Positions 35,901 to 48,360 of a DNA stretch of 64,000 nt are shown piece by piece (the stretch's first letter is position 1; every line of letters starts with the position of its first letter). The position numbers and the translations under genes were made by a program. The DNA is from Coriolopsis trogii (Eukaryota > Basidiomycota > Agaricomycetes > Polyporales > Polyporaceae): contig JAHYIO010000039.1 in the NCBI GenBank assembly GCA_020543525.1, positions 992,001 to 1,056,000 on the forward strand, read 5' to 3'. Under the pieces are notes generated by a model that worked only from the letters and a program-made list of their open reading frames with translations, made no database searches and was not told the origin of the DNA.

Positions 35901-38900
35901 GATGAAGCGTATCGACATCCAGCAGGCATGGCGAGAGAAGCTAGCGATTAACATGATCATCTGGTTTGTCTGTGCATGCGCCATCTTCGTCATTGCTGTG
36001 ATCTCCCCCCTCATCTGTCCGACCGAACATGTGTTCAATACCGCGGAGCTGGCTCAACACTCGTTCCAGAATAACCCGGGCAACGTCTTTGTCTCCATCC
36101 GTGGTGAGGTTTTCGACCTGACGCGGATCGCCGCCGATCACGAGCGCCTCATCAGCGTGGTCCCGTCGAAGTCGATTCTGAAATATGGTGGTGGCTCAGC
36201 AGACAACATCTTCCCCGTTCAGGTACGTCGTGCCCTTTGACGCATTGAGCGCAATAGTTGACGTTTATTTAGGTTAGCGCGCTTTGCAACGGTATCGATG
36301 GCACGGTCAGCCCGTACGTCGTCCTAAGCTCTAGCAACAACACGGACCAGAACGCGCAGTACCACGACTTCCGCTCCTGGACGACTGATCCCCGCCCCGA
36401 TTGGTACTTCGAGACGATGACGATGATGCGATGGAACTCCCGTGTTGGCTTCGTCGGGTACAGTCCCAAGCAGATCCAGTCGATGGCTTCCACCGGTAAC
36501 TCAGTGGCCATCTACAAGGGCCTCGTCTACGACTTCACGACTTACCTCAAGAACCCACCGTCGGTTGCCACCCTTCCCGGTAATGCCGTCGCCCCTGGCA
36601 ACATCAACACTAACTTCATGCACCAATCTGTCATTGATGTCTTCCGACACAATGCCGGCGGCGATGTGACCAAGCAACTGGACGGTCTCAACTTAGCGTC
36701 TGATGTCCTGGACAGGCAACGTGTCTGCATGCGTAACCTGTTCCTCATCGGTAAAGTCGACACCCGTAACTCGCCTCAGTGCTTGTTTGCAACGTACATT
36801 TTGCTCGCGCTGTCGATCATGATGGTCAGCGTTATCGGGTTCAAGTTCATCGCGTCGATCAACTTTAGCGCTCCCCGTGCCCCGGAGGATCACGACAAGT
36901 TTGTAATCTGCCAGGTGCCCTGTTACACGGAAGGTCATGGGTCTCTCAAGAGGACGATCGACTCGCTTGCGCAGATGAAGTACGACGACAAGCGCAAGCT
37001 GTTGTTCATCATCTGCGATGGTATGGTCGTCGGTTCCGGTAACGATATGCCCACGCCGCGGATTGTTCTCGATGTCTTGGGTGCGAACCCTAACGTCGAC
37101 GCCGAGCCGCTCAGCTTCCTCTCACTCGGTGAAGGCGCGAAGCAACACAATATGGGCAAGGTCTTCTCTGGTTTGTACGAGACAGCTGGTCATGTCGTCC
37201 CGTACATCGTCGTCGTCAAGTGCGGCAAGCCTGGAGAGAAGTCGCGTCCTGGTAACCGTGGTAAGCGTGACTCGCAGATGGTCCTCATGCACTTCTTGAA
37301 CAAGGTATGTCTCTTGACGATCATTGTGATTGTCTGCTGAACGACAATACTAGGTCCACTTCAACGCTCCCATGAACCCGCTCGAGCTGGAGATCTACCA
37401 CCAGATCAAGAACGTCATCGGTGTCAATCCGACGTTCTACGAATATGTATTCATGGTTGATGCCGATACGACCGTCGCTCCGCTCTCATTGAACCGTCTC
37501 ATCTCTGCGTGAGTCCAGGCGCCGTTTCGCCCTGCAATGGTTACTCATTATATTTTAGCATGATTCACGACAAGAAGCTCCTCGGTGTCTGTGGTGAAAC
37601 GGAGCTTGCGAATGCCAAGCAGTCTATCATCACGATGATGCAGGTCTACGAATACTTCATCTCTCACCACATGGCAAAGGCGTTCGAGTCCCTCTTTGGA
37701 TCCGTAACCTGTTTGCCCGGTTGTTTCACACTCTACCGCCTCCGCACCCCAGACACCCATAAGCCTCTATTCATCAGCAACCAGATCATCCAGGATTACT
37801 CGGAGAATCGTGTCGACACGCTACACATGAAGAACCTTCTGCATCTTGGTGAAGATCGTTACCTCACGACGCTACTGCTGAAACACTTCTCCAACTACAA
37901 GACGCAGTTCGTCCGGGATGCGCACGCGTTCACCGTTGCTCCGGATGACTGGAAGGTCTTGTTGTCGCAGCGTCGGCGTTGGATCAACTCCACCGTGCAC
38001 AACTTGGGTGAACTTGTCTTCTTGGACCAGCTCTGTGGTTTCTGTTGTTTCTCCATGCGTTTCGTCGTTATGATCGATCTCCTGTCCACCGTCATCCAGC
38101 CTGTCACCGTGGCCTACGTGAGTAGCATTATGGTCGATACCTGCGCAAGAACAGATCGCTGATTTTACTCTATAGCTGGTGTATCTCATCTACCTCGCTG
38201 CCGGTGTTCACGCACAGATTCCGACGCTGTCGATCATCCTCATTGCTGCCGTTTACGGTCTGCAGGCGCTCGTATTTATCTTGCGCCGCAAGTGGGACAT
38301 GATCGGCTGGATGGTCTTCTACATCCTGGCTATCCCGGTCTTCTCGCTCTTCCTGCCCTTGTACTCCTTCTGGAGGATGGACGACTTCTCTTGGGGTCAG
38401 ACGCGTGTTGTATTGGGAGAGGCTGGCAAGAAGCTGATTGTTCACGTGAGTTTTCCTCCGTCGAATTGCCCAATAGTAGATTGATTTTTGATCTCCGCAT
38501 AGGACGAGGGCAAGTTCGATCCTCGGTCTATTCCTCTCAAGTCTTGGAACGACTACGTACGTGTTTATTGGTGTCAAAGTGATTCCCTCCTAACGGAGTC
38601 TGTCTTTGTAGGAGAACGAGCTCTGGGACAAGGAGTCGAATCACAGTATCGGATCCTGGGTGCCGCCCACTAAGATGCGTATCGATGGATATCCTGAGTC
38701 GCACACCGCTTCTATCTACGGCCGGGAGACCATGTACGAGCCCGCCATGTCTCGCGCATATTCGCCATCGGTCTCGCAGATGCAGATGATGTATCCGCCG
38801 CCCGGATACCAGTCAGGCCGCAACACTCCACTTTCGCAGGTGATGATGCCGGGAGTGCTTCACCAACCGACACCTTCGCGTCCTGCCACGAGCTACCTCG

Positions 38901-39136
38901 ATGCCGTCCAAATCCCCACCACGCGGAGTCCAGAAGACCAGGACTTCTTTGGCGGACCGACAGACGCCGAGCTCGAACGCGCCGTGGAGGACCACCTGCG
39001 AAATGCAGACCTGACTACCGTCACGAAGAGAGAGATCCGCCGACGTCTCGAGGAGCAGTTCGGTCAAGATCTTTCGGGGCGCAAACGGGTGATCAACGAC
39101 GCTATTGATCGCGTACTCCTCGCCCGCGCGGGTTGA
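32931..39136 (+). CDS. Chitin synthase with N-terminal myosin-motor-like domain
   Basis: Membrane-bound processive glycosyltransferase (GT2) that makes chitin from UDP-GlcNAc at the plasma membrane; the motor-like domain in this class (class V/VII) helps target vesicles along the cytoskeleton. The motor domain fills about the first 750 residues: NPHKYVPS, P-loop GETGSGKSE built across the first intron, [10 protein letters not shown] in place of switch I, DLPGPQ in place of switch II, and [13 protein letters not shown]. Then come membrane helices ([18 protein letters not shown]), a cytochrome-b5-like domain ([17 protein letters not shown]) and the catalytic domain with [23 protein letters not shown] and [13 protein letters not shown]. 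Several C-terminal helices and a DEK-C domain ([20 protein letters not shown]...) follow. About nine short introns. The start at 32931 has a consensus context (gccaccATGA). Total near 1,950 residues, normal for the class. Confidence 0.93.
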
Positions 39137-39903
39137 TCACAACATCGCATTTTACCTCGATGGGGGGAGGACGTGGTAGATACGTCGTCGACTTGACTCG
39201 GACGCATATATGGTACACTCTCTTCTCCCGATTGACTATCATTTTGAGGATCATTCATCAGCTACGGACTACATGGACATTCATCGACAATTGGCACGTT
39301 CCCTCTCCCGCTCACTCGTATAATAAAGACCTCCCGGCCATCACCCACACGCATGTATTTTGCTATCTCCTATCATAGTAGACGTTTGCGTCGTAGCCTC
39401 GACGTCGACGACTTTCGATAATGGTTGCATAGGTTGGTACAATTTGCCTCGATTGCGTGCAACGTTAGCCGACGCCGACAAGACATCGCCATGCGCGCCT
39501 TGGGCGGGTGTTGCTTTCCGACTTCGAGCTTGAGCTCGACCGTTCGCAAAGCCTTGCAATTGACCAGCTGTGCGTATCTGCTCATCACCGTATGATTGCC
39601 GTGTATGTTCTCATTCAAGCTTCCCAGCAAGCTGACTGCACGTGTACAGATCTGCGCGTCTCGCTGCCTGCGTGTAATTCGCCGACCTCAAGCACGTTCG
39701 TCCCGCAATAGCCAAACCATATGCCGCTGCTGTCCTCTAAACTCCAGTACCCTTCTGTCCCTGGCGGCTCACTACCGATTAGTACTCATCGTCTCCTCCC
39801 GGGGCTCCAGTGGTTCAGGTGACCGCATGGCGAACCTTGATTTCGCCATGGCTCTTAAGATCATGCCCGATGTCAATGTCCGTGTGCGCAGTGTTGTCCC
39901 GCC
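39137..39903. other. Intergenic region with chitin synthase 3' UTR
   Basis: About 770 bases. A polyadenylation-signal match lies at 39322-39327; the remainder should include the promoter of the oxidase gene. No other gene seen. Confidence 0.4.
39322..39327 (+). terminator. Candidate polyadenylation signal
   Basis: aataaa about 190 bases after the chitin synthase stop codon. Fungal signals are loose, so this is only a candidate. Confidence 0.35.
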
Positions 39904-42374
39904 ATGTCTGCCCCCTCTGCCTCTCCAGAGCTGAAGCACTCTTCGGACGGTCATGTTCCAGAGCTTACTCAAAATCGAGGCGTTCCTCCAGCCCCACGCT
40001 CACGGCGTTCTCGAGCTCGCCTCATTGGCGCCACCATAGCATCGCTGGTCGTCGTTCTTGGACTTGCACTCGGTCTCGGTCTCGGTCTCGGTCTAAAACA
40101 CAAGCACCCCACTTCGGTCTCTAGCTCAGCATTAGGCCCTACGAGTGATCAGCAGCACGTTGCTACCCCAGATGCGAGCGCTGCGTTCTTGTCTATGGAC
40201 ATGGTCAACGAGGCACCAATGACGCGGACCTACGACTTTGTCGTGGAGGAGCGGATGGGTGCTCCTGACGGAGTGGAAAAGCGCATGCTCGTTGTGAACG
40301 GGCAGTACCCTGGTCCGACTATTGAAGCTAATGCTGGGGATCGCCTAATCGTGAATGTGACGAACAAGATGTCGAACGCGACGTGCGTTTCTCTTTTTAC
40401 AGACAAAGCGTTCTATGAACGACTTCCTGTTTCATAGGGCTATCCATTGGCACGGTCTCTACCAGTAAGTCTGGATTTTTGATCTTGGGACGTGGTATTG
40501 ATATATGCTTCAGGCGAGGGACGAACTATTACGATGGCTCGATGGCGATCACGCAGTGTGGTATCCCGCCCAACGAGTCCATGGTGTACAACTTCACAGT
40601 GAGCTTTCATGCCTAGTTGTGACTGCGCTGGGATCTCACCTCGGCTTTCAGTTTGATGGCTACGTTGGGAGCACGTGGTGGCACGCTCGTATGTGCTGGT
40701 ACCCAACATATTCTTCTGTGGTTGCTCATTGTGCCTCTACAGATGCTGGAACACAGTACACAGACGGTATCTCAGGCGCGCGTGAGTCTCCCGACCTTTG
40801 CACATTCTGACCACTCGCTTAGCATGACGCTGTGCAGTCATCGTACATGGCCAGAACGAATACGTCCCAAAGTACGACGGCGACCTCGTCATCCAAGTCG
40901 CCGACTTGTACCACGGCCAGTCCTCTGAGCTTCTCAACTTCTACTTCACCCCGGGCGGCATCGACGGAACACCCGGCAACGAGCCCGTCCCGGATGGTGG
41001 CACCATCAATGGCGTCGGACAGTACGGTTCCGCCAACACATCGTTCTTCAATGCAACGCTCGAGTCGGACAAGACGTACCGTCTGCGGATCGTCAACACG
41101 GGCTCTTTTGTCGCTATGGAGGTCTCTATCGACGGACATACGCTCACGATCATAGAGGCAGATGGCACTGCCGTCGAGCCTATCGAGGTTTCGAGCTTGT
41201 CCGTCGCCGTGGCGCAGCGGTACAGTGTGCTCTTGAGGACGAATCAGACGGCTGGGGCGTATTGGATACGGGCGGCGCTGGATCAGGATGCTTTTACTGT
41301 GAGTAATCCTTTGTGTGATGATCTGTCGGGCCACTGATTGTCTGAATCAGTATGACAACCCAGGCGTCCAGACGGAGATTCGAGGGATCATCCGTTACGG
41401 CCAGGGCGTGGATCCGCACGCTGTACCCGATGTTGCCCTTCTGGACAATCCACCTAGTCTTCCTGACGGTGCGCCGGGAGACTTGGATACCACAAACCTC
41501 GTTCCTGTAGGCGCTAGCCCTGTTCCTGACTCTACGTTGTGCGTGATGACAGAGGTCGCGTATTGGGTCTTCCGCTGACTCCCAATACAGCAGCGTCTAC
41601 TTCACTATCTCGATGCAGCAGTCGCTGGGGCCCAACACCCAATTTCTGTCGTTTATCAACAGCACGGTACGCACCTCTCCTGATGGATATGCTACGAGGT
41701 GCCTGATGAGAAGACAGTCCTGGGAGCCGCTGCAAAACGCAGCGACGCTCTTCCTACATCTCGGCAATGACACCACAGACGGGTCGGCGACTCTCGCGGA
41801 TTCGCAACTCGTCACGACCGTGAACGAGGTACACGTCATCGACATGATCATCGACAATCTCGATGACGGAGACCATCCATTCCACTTGCACGGACAGAAG
41901 GTATGCTCACTTTACCCGTCGTTCCCGTACACGCGTTGACAATCACCCTGGCATAGTTCTGGATCATGGGCTCAGGGGCCGGTCGTTACCAGCATCAGCC
42001 GCTGAACAACACCGCGCCAATGCTGTGAGTATCGCTCATTCTGGGTCTAGATGAGCTCGTTCACGGACTCACGCCCTCTCGCTCTCCATCCATTGCAGGC
42101 GCGACACGCTCGTCATACCTGCGTATACTTACACGATCCTCCGCTTCGTCGGGGACAACCCGGGCTTCTGGGTGTTCCACTGTCACATCCAATGGCACAT
42201 GGTAAGCGCTCCTCTCAGTGCCCGCATCGTTTGCAGGCAGTGTACCTACTCAAAGCTTGACTTACTTGACCTTGACAGGCCGCGGGCTTATTGTTCCAGT
42301 TCAATATCTTGCCGTCGGAAAGCTTGAAGTTCGACATCCCAGAGTACATGATTCAACAGTGTAGAGTGACTTGA
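39904..42374 (+). CDS. Membrane-anchored laccase-type multicopper oxidase
   Basis: Multicopper oxidase that couples one-electron oxidation of phenols, metals or similar donors to reduction of oxygen to water. All four copper motifs are present in order: HWHGLYQ, WWHAHAGTQY, HPFHLHGQKFW and HCHIQWHMAAGL. The last three cupredoxin-domain landmarks (VNGQYPGPTIEANAGD, VIDMIIDNLDDGD, FVGDNPGFWVF) fit the fold. Unlike secreted laccases there is no signal peptide. Residues 1-40 are polar and basic (PRSRRSRARL) and are followed by one hydrophobic helix (IGATIASLVVVLGLALGLGL), which suggests a type II anchor with the oxidase facing the outside or a vacuolar/secretory lumen. About ten introns; two exons in the first domain are very small. 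No ferroxidase permease (Ftr1) lies next to it, so a Fet3-like iron-uptake role is not supported by context. Confidence 0.85.
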
Positions 42375-43313
42375 CGTATGATTGGGTTTGGGGTGTTCTG
42401 TGCTTATATGTTGAGTCGTGTTGTGACAGTACATATGCCTGCAGGTGTGAGATGGTCGCAGTGTACATAGTTTGCACCGTTCCCACGGCCTCACAGCTTT
42501 GCCTGCGACGAGCGTCTCAACCTACAAATTGTCGCTCTTATTCTCAACGATCGACTTGCGGGACAACGTACCCACTGTCGGCGTCCTCTACAGTCCACTC
42601 ATTCGAGCCAATGTCTGATACTCCCGCCAGTACGCTCACATCAAGTCATTAGCTCCATATTACGTGCGCAGAGGCACATGCAACATTTGTAGTACGTCTA
42701 TCAACGTTGGAAACATTGTTGGCAAATGCTGTCCTTCCTTGTTCGAGTCTAGCAGAGACTGCCAGTGCATGTGAACGGACGTACAGTTCGAAACCTCATG
42801 GCGAAGAGGAGAATTGTTGACAGGCTCCATCAACTGCGCTACGCCTAGTGTGAGAAGGTGTACGATCTTCGTGTCCCTGACAGGTTTGGCCAGGCCCGGG
42901 ATTATGTATTCTGCACTCACAGTACTGTCAGTGTCGACAGATTATTGAAGATCTGAGGTGATGTGATCACCTATCAGGATGTCGCACGAGCAACATGACT
43001 CGTACAGGAGTGCGAGAAAGAGTAATAGGTCAGCGGGTCCGACTGTCTCAATCGGAATCAGGTTGGAGATGATGGGAATCTCTGGGAGGTCGATCATCAG
43101 AGCGGGCGGGGAAGTCCTCTACTACCTCGGGCCGCGCATATATAAAGGTGGGTGATGTTGCGCTCTTCGATCACCTAATCTCTTCTCCTGTGCAAGGTTG
43201 GTTCTTAATGTACACAGCAGCCAAGCATCTGTAGACTGACGCGAACTCCTTCCAGACCTGAGTGAACTGCCAGTGGTGCAAACTTCCTATCAAGCATTCT
43301 TGACTCATCCGAC
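42375..43313. promoter_or_regulatory. Intergenic region upstream of the F-box pair
   Basis: About 940 bases without a supported gene. The only element I can support is the TATA box at 43139-43146. Confidence 0.4.
43139..43146 (+). promoter_or_regulatory. TATA box
   Basis: tatataaa lies 175 bases before the ATG of the first F-box-like gene, in a GC-rich surrounding. Confidence 0.5.
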
Positions 43314-44814
43314 ATGCCACCGCAGCTCAATCGTGACACCCTCATACTTGTCTTGTCTATGTTGGATACGCGCAGTCTCCCCGCGGCCATGCGGGCTAGT
43401 CGCTGGTTCTACACCGAGGCTGCGAAGGCGCTAGTCAAGGGGCCCCTCTTTTTGACAATCGAGGATGAAGATGTGCTCGAGAGCTTCCTCCTCTTTGCCA
43501 ATGCTGAAGACGGCCGTCGACTGCCCCTTTTCCAGTCTCTCAACGTTGCGTTTTGCGAGATCGAGCTGGAACAGGACATGAAGGATAGTTTCGCCGAGTG
43601 TGTGCGTGCGATGGTGGGACTCCGACGACTCGCACTCTCCTGGGCGGAGTGCGTGTCCGAGAACCTAGAGGACTATCCCGCATTGGCCGACGCGGTTTCT
43701 GCTCTGACGAACCTGGAGGACCTCTGTTTGGGTATGTATTCTCCCTGCGCTGGTACCCGCACGAATCCGAACTCACAGCCCGTCGTAGATCAATGTCACC
43801 TAGAGGAGAATACGACAGCGTTCATTCGGGGGCTCGAGTCCGAGCTGCGCATCATCAAGCTAAGGGTTCAAGACTCCAGCGCAGTGGACCTGTACGAGGA
43901 GAACGACCCTGTCGTGCTCCTCTCACATATGTCCTCGTGTTTGGAAGTGATGGCTACCACGGGCTGGACCCATGTCCAGGATTCGGAGGACTACACAGAG
44001 TACCCTAAAGTGCACAGTCTGACCATCGACTACGTTCGCTCCCCCATCACCGCGCGCTATGCGCGAGCGTTCCCTAACTTGACGTCCCTCTCGTTGAAGA
44101 CCACGGAGAGCTTCGGGGCCGAACTGGACGAGCTGCTCGACTGCCGGTCTCTCAACCTCCAACAGGGTGGCGAGCAGTACTGGCCGTCGTTGAAGGCGTT
44201 CAGCGGCTTCATCGACGATGCGTACATCTTAGCACTCGGACCGCGTACGCTCGACAGGCTCGAGCTTTACGTGATGGACAACGAGCTGTCACGGCTCACG
44301 GATGTGCTTTGCGACATTGCACCGACGCACCTGTCGATTCTGAACGAGCAGCCCGGGTCGGACGACCTCCGCCTACGAGAGGGCAATAACGCGACTGTGG
44401 CCGACGCGCTACGGCGGGGCTCTGGTGCCGCGAGCGTCAGGACGCTTCGGATTGGGTTTGGTCCGCATGAATACGAGGGGTGGGATGCCTTGGTGTGGAC
44501 CTTTGTGAGTCGACAAGCTGATGTCAAACACCTCATGGATCTGACACAGGATCTTGCGTTCTCTCAATAAATCGTAGGAGGAAATCATCGACGCGATGCG
44601 CCCGCTGCAGATAGAAGAATTCGTGTGGGAGACGAGACCTCAGCGCGATACGCTGAGTGTGCATCCGTGCTTTGCAAAGGGTCGAAAGCAGGATTTTCCG
44701 AAGTACATTCTTGGGTGCGTCCCGTCGCTACGGGAGGTACGGATTGTTAGGAAGGATTGGGGCGAACCAGAGGGTTTTTGGGACGTGATCAAAGTGACGA
44801 GAGCAGATTTGTAG
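43314..44814 (+). CDS. F-box-like/LRR protein, tandem copy 1
   Basis: The N-terminal 40 residues (PPQLNRDTLILVLSMLDT, then AAMRASRWFYTEA) fit an F-box-like helix bundle as found in the many Agaricomycete substrate adaptors of SCF ubiquitin ligases. The rest has irregular leucine-rich segments (LFQSLNVAF, VGLRRLALSW, FPNLTSLSLKTTESF, RTLDRLELYV, VRTLRIGFG). Two introns are inferred. The first (about 43731-43787) uses an acceptor in cgtag, which keeps the frame (LCL-DQCHLEEN). The second (about 44505-44578) joins WTF to EEIIDAMRP. The gene at 45209 is its tandem duplicate with both introns in the same places. Direct binding to Skp1 is inference; the F-box match is weak and no other domain is seen. 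Confidence 0.7.
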
Positions 44815-45208
44815 TGCCATGCATGACTCTGCGTCGTCCGCCGGTGACGCCGCTTAGGCTTCCACTGTCCAGCACCTGTACCTGTAGTGCCCTTTAGGTA
44901 CTCGGGTCAATGATATGGTCCATGCAAACTCGTTGGCCTTCTCAAGTCTCCCGTCGCGACGTTCGATCACCAAGTATAGGTAAACATACTCGATGGGATG
45001 CAGTGAGCGCTTCCATCAAAAGCATATGTACTTGTCCTTTTTCAGAATCGCCGCGCGCGCCTACTTGGACTCTGACTCCTGCAGCGACACATGCGCTCTT
45101 CGACTACCATCGCTGCCTTTAGTCTCCGACAGGTCAGGGATATGCTTTGGCTGCACAGGAACTGAAGACTGATACGCGCTCCGACCTCCAGCCTTGAGTG
45201 CACCCGTC
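44815..45208. promoter_or_regulatory. Spacer between the F-box-like paralogues
   Basis: About 390 bases that must hold the 3' UTR of copy 1 and the promoter of copy 2. No clear TATA box and no repeat of the first gene's promoter was noticed. Confidence 0.4.
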
Positions 45209-46707
45209 ATGCCACCACAGCTCAATCATGACACCTTCACCCTCGTCTTATCTCTGATGGACAAAGGCAGCCTGCTTAAGACCATGCAGGCGAACCGCTA
45301 CCTCTACACCGAAGCTGCAAATACACTCCTGAAGGGGCCGTTGACGTTGGACATCTACGATGAAAATGTGCTCGAGAGCTTCATCGAATTTGCCAATGCC
45401 GAGGATAGCCGTCGATTCCGTCTTTTCCGGTCTCTCAGGATTGCCTTCTGGGACGTCTATCTGGAGCAGGACTGGGTGGACACTCTTGCCGAGTGTGTGC
45501 GCTCGATGGTGGGACTCCGACGGCTGACACTCTCCTGGGAGGGCTGCGTGTCCGAGAACTTCCTGGAGAACCCCAATTTGGCCGACGCGGTTTCTTCTCT
45601 TATGAAGCTGGAGGACCTCTGTTTGGGTTTGTACTCACTTTTCCTCGTGCCAGAACTCGCAGTATTCCGAATTGTAACTCACAGCACATCGTAGATCACT
45701 GTCGCCTGGATCAGGACGTGACGGTACCGTGTATTTGGGAGCTGCTCTCCCCACTGCGCAACATCACACTCTCTGTCGAAGACTCCAGCATGGTGGATCT
45801 GTACGAGGAGACCGACCCCGTCGTGCTACTCTCAGAGCTGTCGTCGAGTCTAGAGGTGATAGTCACCACGGGCTGGACACATGATCAGGACCCGGAGCCC
45901 TACGTGGAGTACCCCAAAGTGCACAGCCTGACCATCGACAACGTTCGTTGCCCCCTCACCGCACGCTACGCGCGAGCGTTCCCGAACTTGACGTACCTCT
46001 CGCTGAAGACCATCGAAAGCTTCGGGGACGACCCGGACGAGCTAGACGACTACAGGTCCTACAATCTCCAAGAAGGCAGTGGTGCGCCATACTGGCCGTC
46101 GTTAAAGACATACAACGGCTACGTCGACGATGCGTACCTCTTGGCACTCGGACCGCGCACGCTCGACCGCCTGGAGTTGGAGGTGATAGACAACGAGTTG
46201 TCGCGGCTCACTGAGGTGCTCTGTGATGTAGCCCCGACACACCTCTCGATCATCCAGGATCCGTTCAGCGGGTCGGGCGACCTTCGCACAGAAGATGGAG
46301 ACAGGGCGACGGTGGCTGACGCGCTCCGGAGGGGCTCTGGTGCCGCGAGCATCAGGTCGCTGCGGCTCGGGTTCGGTCCGCATGCATACAAGGGGTGGGA
46401 TGCGTTGGTGTGGACCTTTGTAAGTGGACGATTCCGAGCCTCCGGCTCTCTAGGCCTTACGCTCAACGCTTTCTTTTAGGAGGACCTTCTCGATGCGATG
46501 CACCCGCTAAAGATTGAGGAGTTCGTGTGGGAGACGGCACTTCAACGCGATAAGCCGGATGCACATCCGTGCTTTGCGAAGGGTCGGGAGCACGATTTCC
46601 CGAAGCACATCCTTGAGCGCGTCCCGTCATTGCACGAGGTACGGATCGTAGGAAAGGGTTGGGACGATCAGGAGGAGGTGATTAGAGTAACGAGAGCAGC
46701 CTCGTAG
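45209..46707 (+). CDS. F-box-like/LRR protein, tandem copy 2
   Basis: Tandem duplicate of the gene at 43314, in the same orientation. Shared landmarks include MPPQLN, VLESFxxFANAED, MVGLRRL, YPKVHSLTID, TARYARAFPNLT, ALGPRTLDRLEL, RRGSGAAS and HPCFAKGR. Copy 2 differs in acidic stretches and lacks the last few residues (EGFW). The first intron is longer (about 45629-45696) but splices to the same codon; the second (about 46422-46480) again follows WTF. The ATG at 45209 is chosen because it aligns with the start of copy 1. Both copies have intact frames, so both are probably functional. Divergence is concentrated at scattered surface-like positions, as expected for substrate adaptors. Confidence 0.7.
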
Positions 46708-48360
46708 TCCATCCAGTGCCATGCAATGTAATGCTAGCTGGAGTTGTGGTGGCACAATGCATCGCTATCGCTATCATGCCGCCGCCGCCGGTGGCGGCCA
46801 CAGCCAGCTCTTGGCTATTACTCCTGTGGGCGGGCATGGGCGTAGTACCACCACCTGTTGTTCCGCATTCCTTTGTGACCTTACAGTACGCGTCCCTTCG
46901 ATTGAGATGCGACATGCACAGCATTCCCCTCTACGCATATAAGCGGGCCCATTGGCTTGAAGCCACCTGCCACAATCTCTCCCAGATCTTAGCAAGCATT
47001 CACTGTGCAACGAGTCACACTCAGGCTGGCCGGTCCACGGTAAGATGACACTCACCATTGGTACCTGCAGTTCTCTCAGAATATGTGGCAAAGTGTGTCA
47101 ACATGCAAACCGTATATCTGGAATACTACGACCCTTCAAACTGTACGGCGGTATGGGCAGTTCGAATGGCGAAGTGGCGAAAACTAGGTGCAAGTTGAAG
47201 TTGGCTGGTATAGACTTCGAAAGATCCCGAGTAAGACGCCAGCGGGCCTCTCGGTCCGGTACTCCGGGAGGACCTTCGCGTCTGTGAGCTGCCCGGGGCC
47301 ATTCTTTACAACTGTCCACCATCGTCTTCCCGATTTTCCCGAAGGACACTGACAGCATGAAACTAACACAAACTAGGAGGAAAATGCGGTATATAGCACA
47401 CCGAGGAAACGCAACTATTGCCAACTCACGAACCCCAACGAGACCTCACGCCACTCGGATGCAATACATTCGAACGTACGTCCTAGCTCGGGCTGCGACA
47501 ACCGAGGCCGCGCAACTGCCTCAGGGCAGGAACAATGCATACGTCAATGAAACTTTCAGACGACGGGGTAGTGCCACTCGCAAGAAGAGTTCAATCTTCA
47601 CATCGATACTCCCGGTGCTTCCTGCCAGCATAACTGTGCGCATAACGATCGAGAACGGCCACGAAGTTCATGTGATAGGCACAATGCATCACCAACTGCG
47701 CGAGTGGCGGGCTATAGACAATGCAACTCTGACTTCTCGAGGGGAAAGATCCGCAGAAGGCCGGGTACGCCGGTGAGAAGAGAGTTCACAATGACGGACA
47801 CCGCGACGTCTTGCTGACTCGATGTGCTAGGTGGTTCGTCATTAGTATAGTAGATCCGAGTGGCACTCCCACAATCTCTTGCCTGACATACAACACGATT
47901 CCGAGCGACCAGAAGGTAGCAGTCAGAGTCAAGACCACACTTACCAGCCGGACATTTGGTACCGCGTTGTTTTCCGGCGGGTGAACACAGATTCAGATGA
48001 ATCCGGTTAGCCCTCGACTGGCGAAGGGGTTCAAACAATTCCCCGTTCAGTGCGAATCTGGTCTCCTATATTCAGACGTCCAATAGGGCATTCAGCAGGT
48101 CATGCATTTTCTAGTGACCGGGAAGTCAAAGCCTTTTGACATATCTTCTCTTGGCTTATCCAGAAATGGTAGCAGGTATGGCCTCATGTTATGAGCGGTC
48201 CAGCAGTGAGTTTGCGAGGCGTGTTCACGTCGAAGATCACCCAGTGGCACATGCGCATAAATGCTCAGCGAGGTTCGCTCGGGTCCGATGAGAGTCGTTC
48301 CCCTGCCTGCTTCCTTCGCGGCTCATACTCGATACGTATCCATCCTTTTCGTTCATTGCC
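46708..48360. other. Intergenic region without a supported gene
   Basis: About 1.65 kb. It contains a short GCC-repeat palindrome at about 46780-46801 (gccgccgccgccggtggcgg). A frame of 139 codons at 47357-47776 starts with ATG, but has no recognisable domain, no introns and an unusual Arg/Thr-rich composition, so I do not call it. Confidence 0.4.

Noticed and set aside
42375..42660. Possible extra exons after the oxidase stop codon
   Set aside because: The protein already reaches a natural end after the HCHIQWH motif, and the following frames show no homology.
47357..47776. 139-codon frame in the intergenic region
   Set aside because: Unusual Arg/Thr-rich composition, no introns or domain, and no similarity to anything I know.
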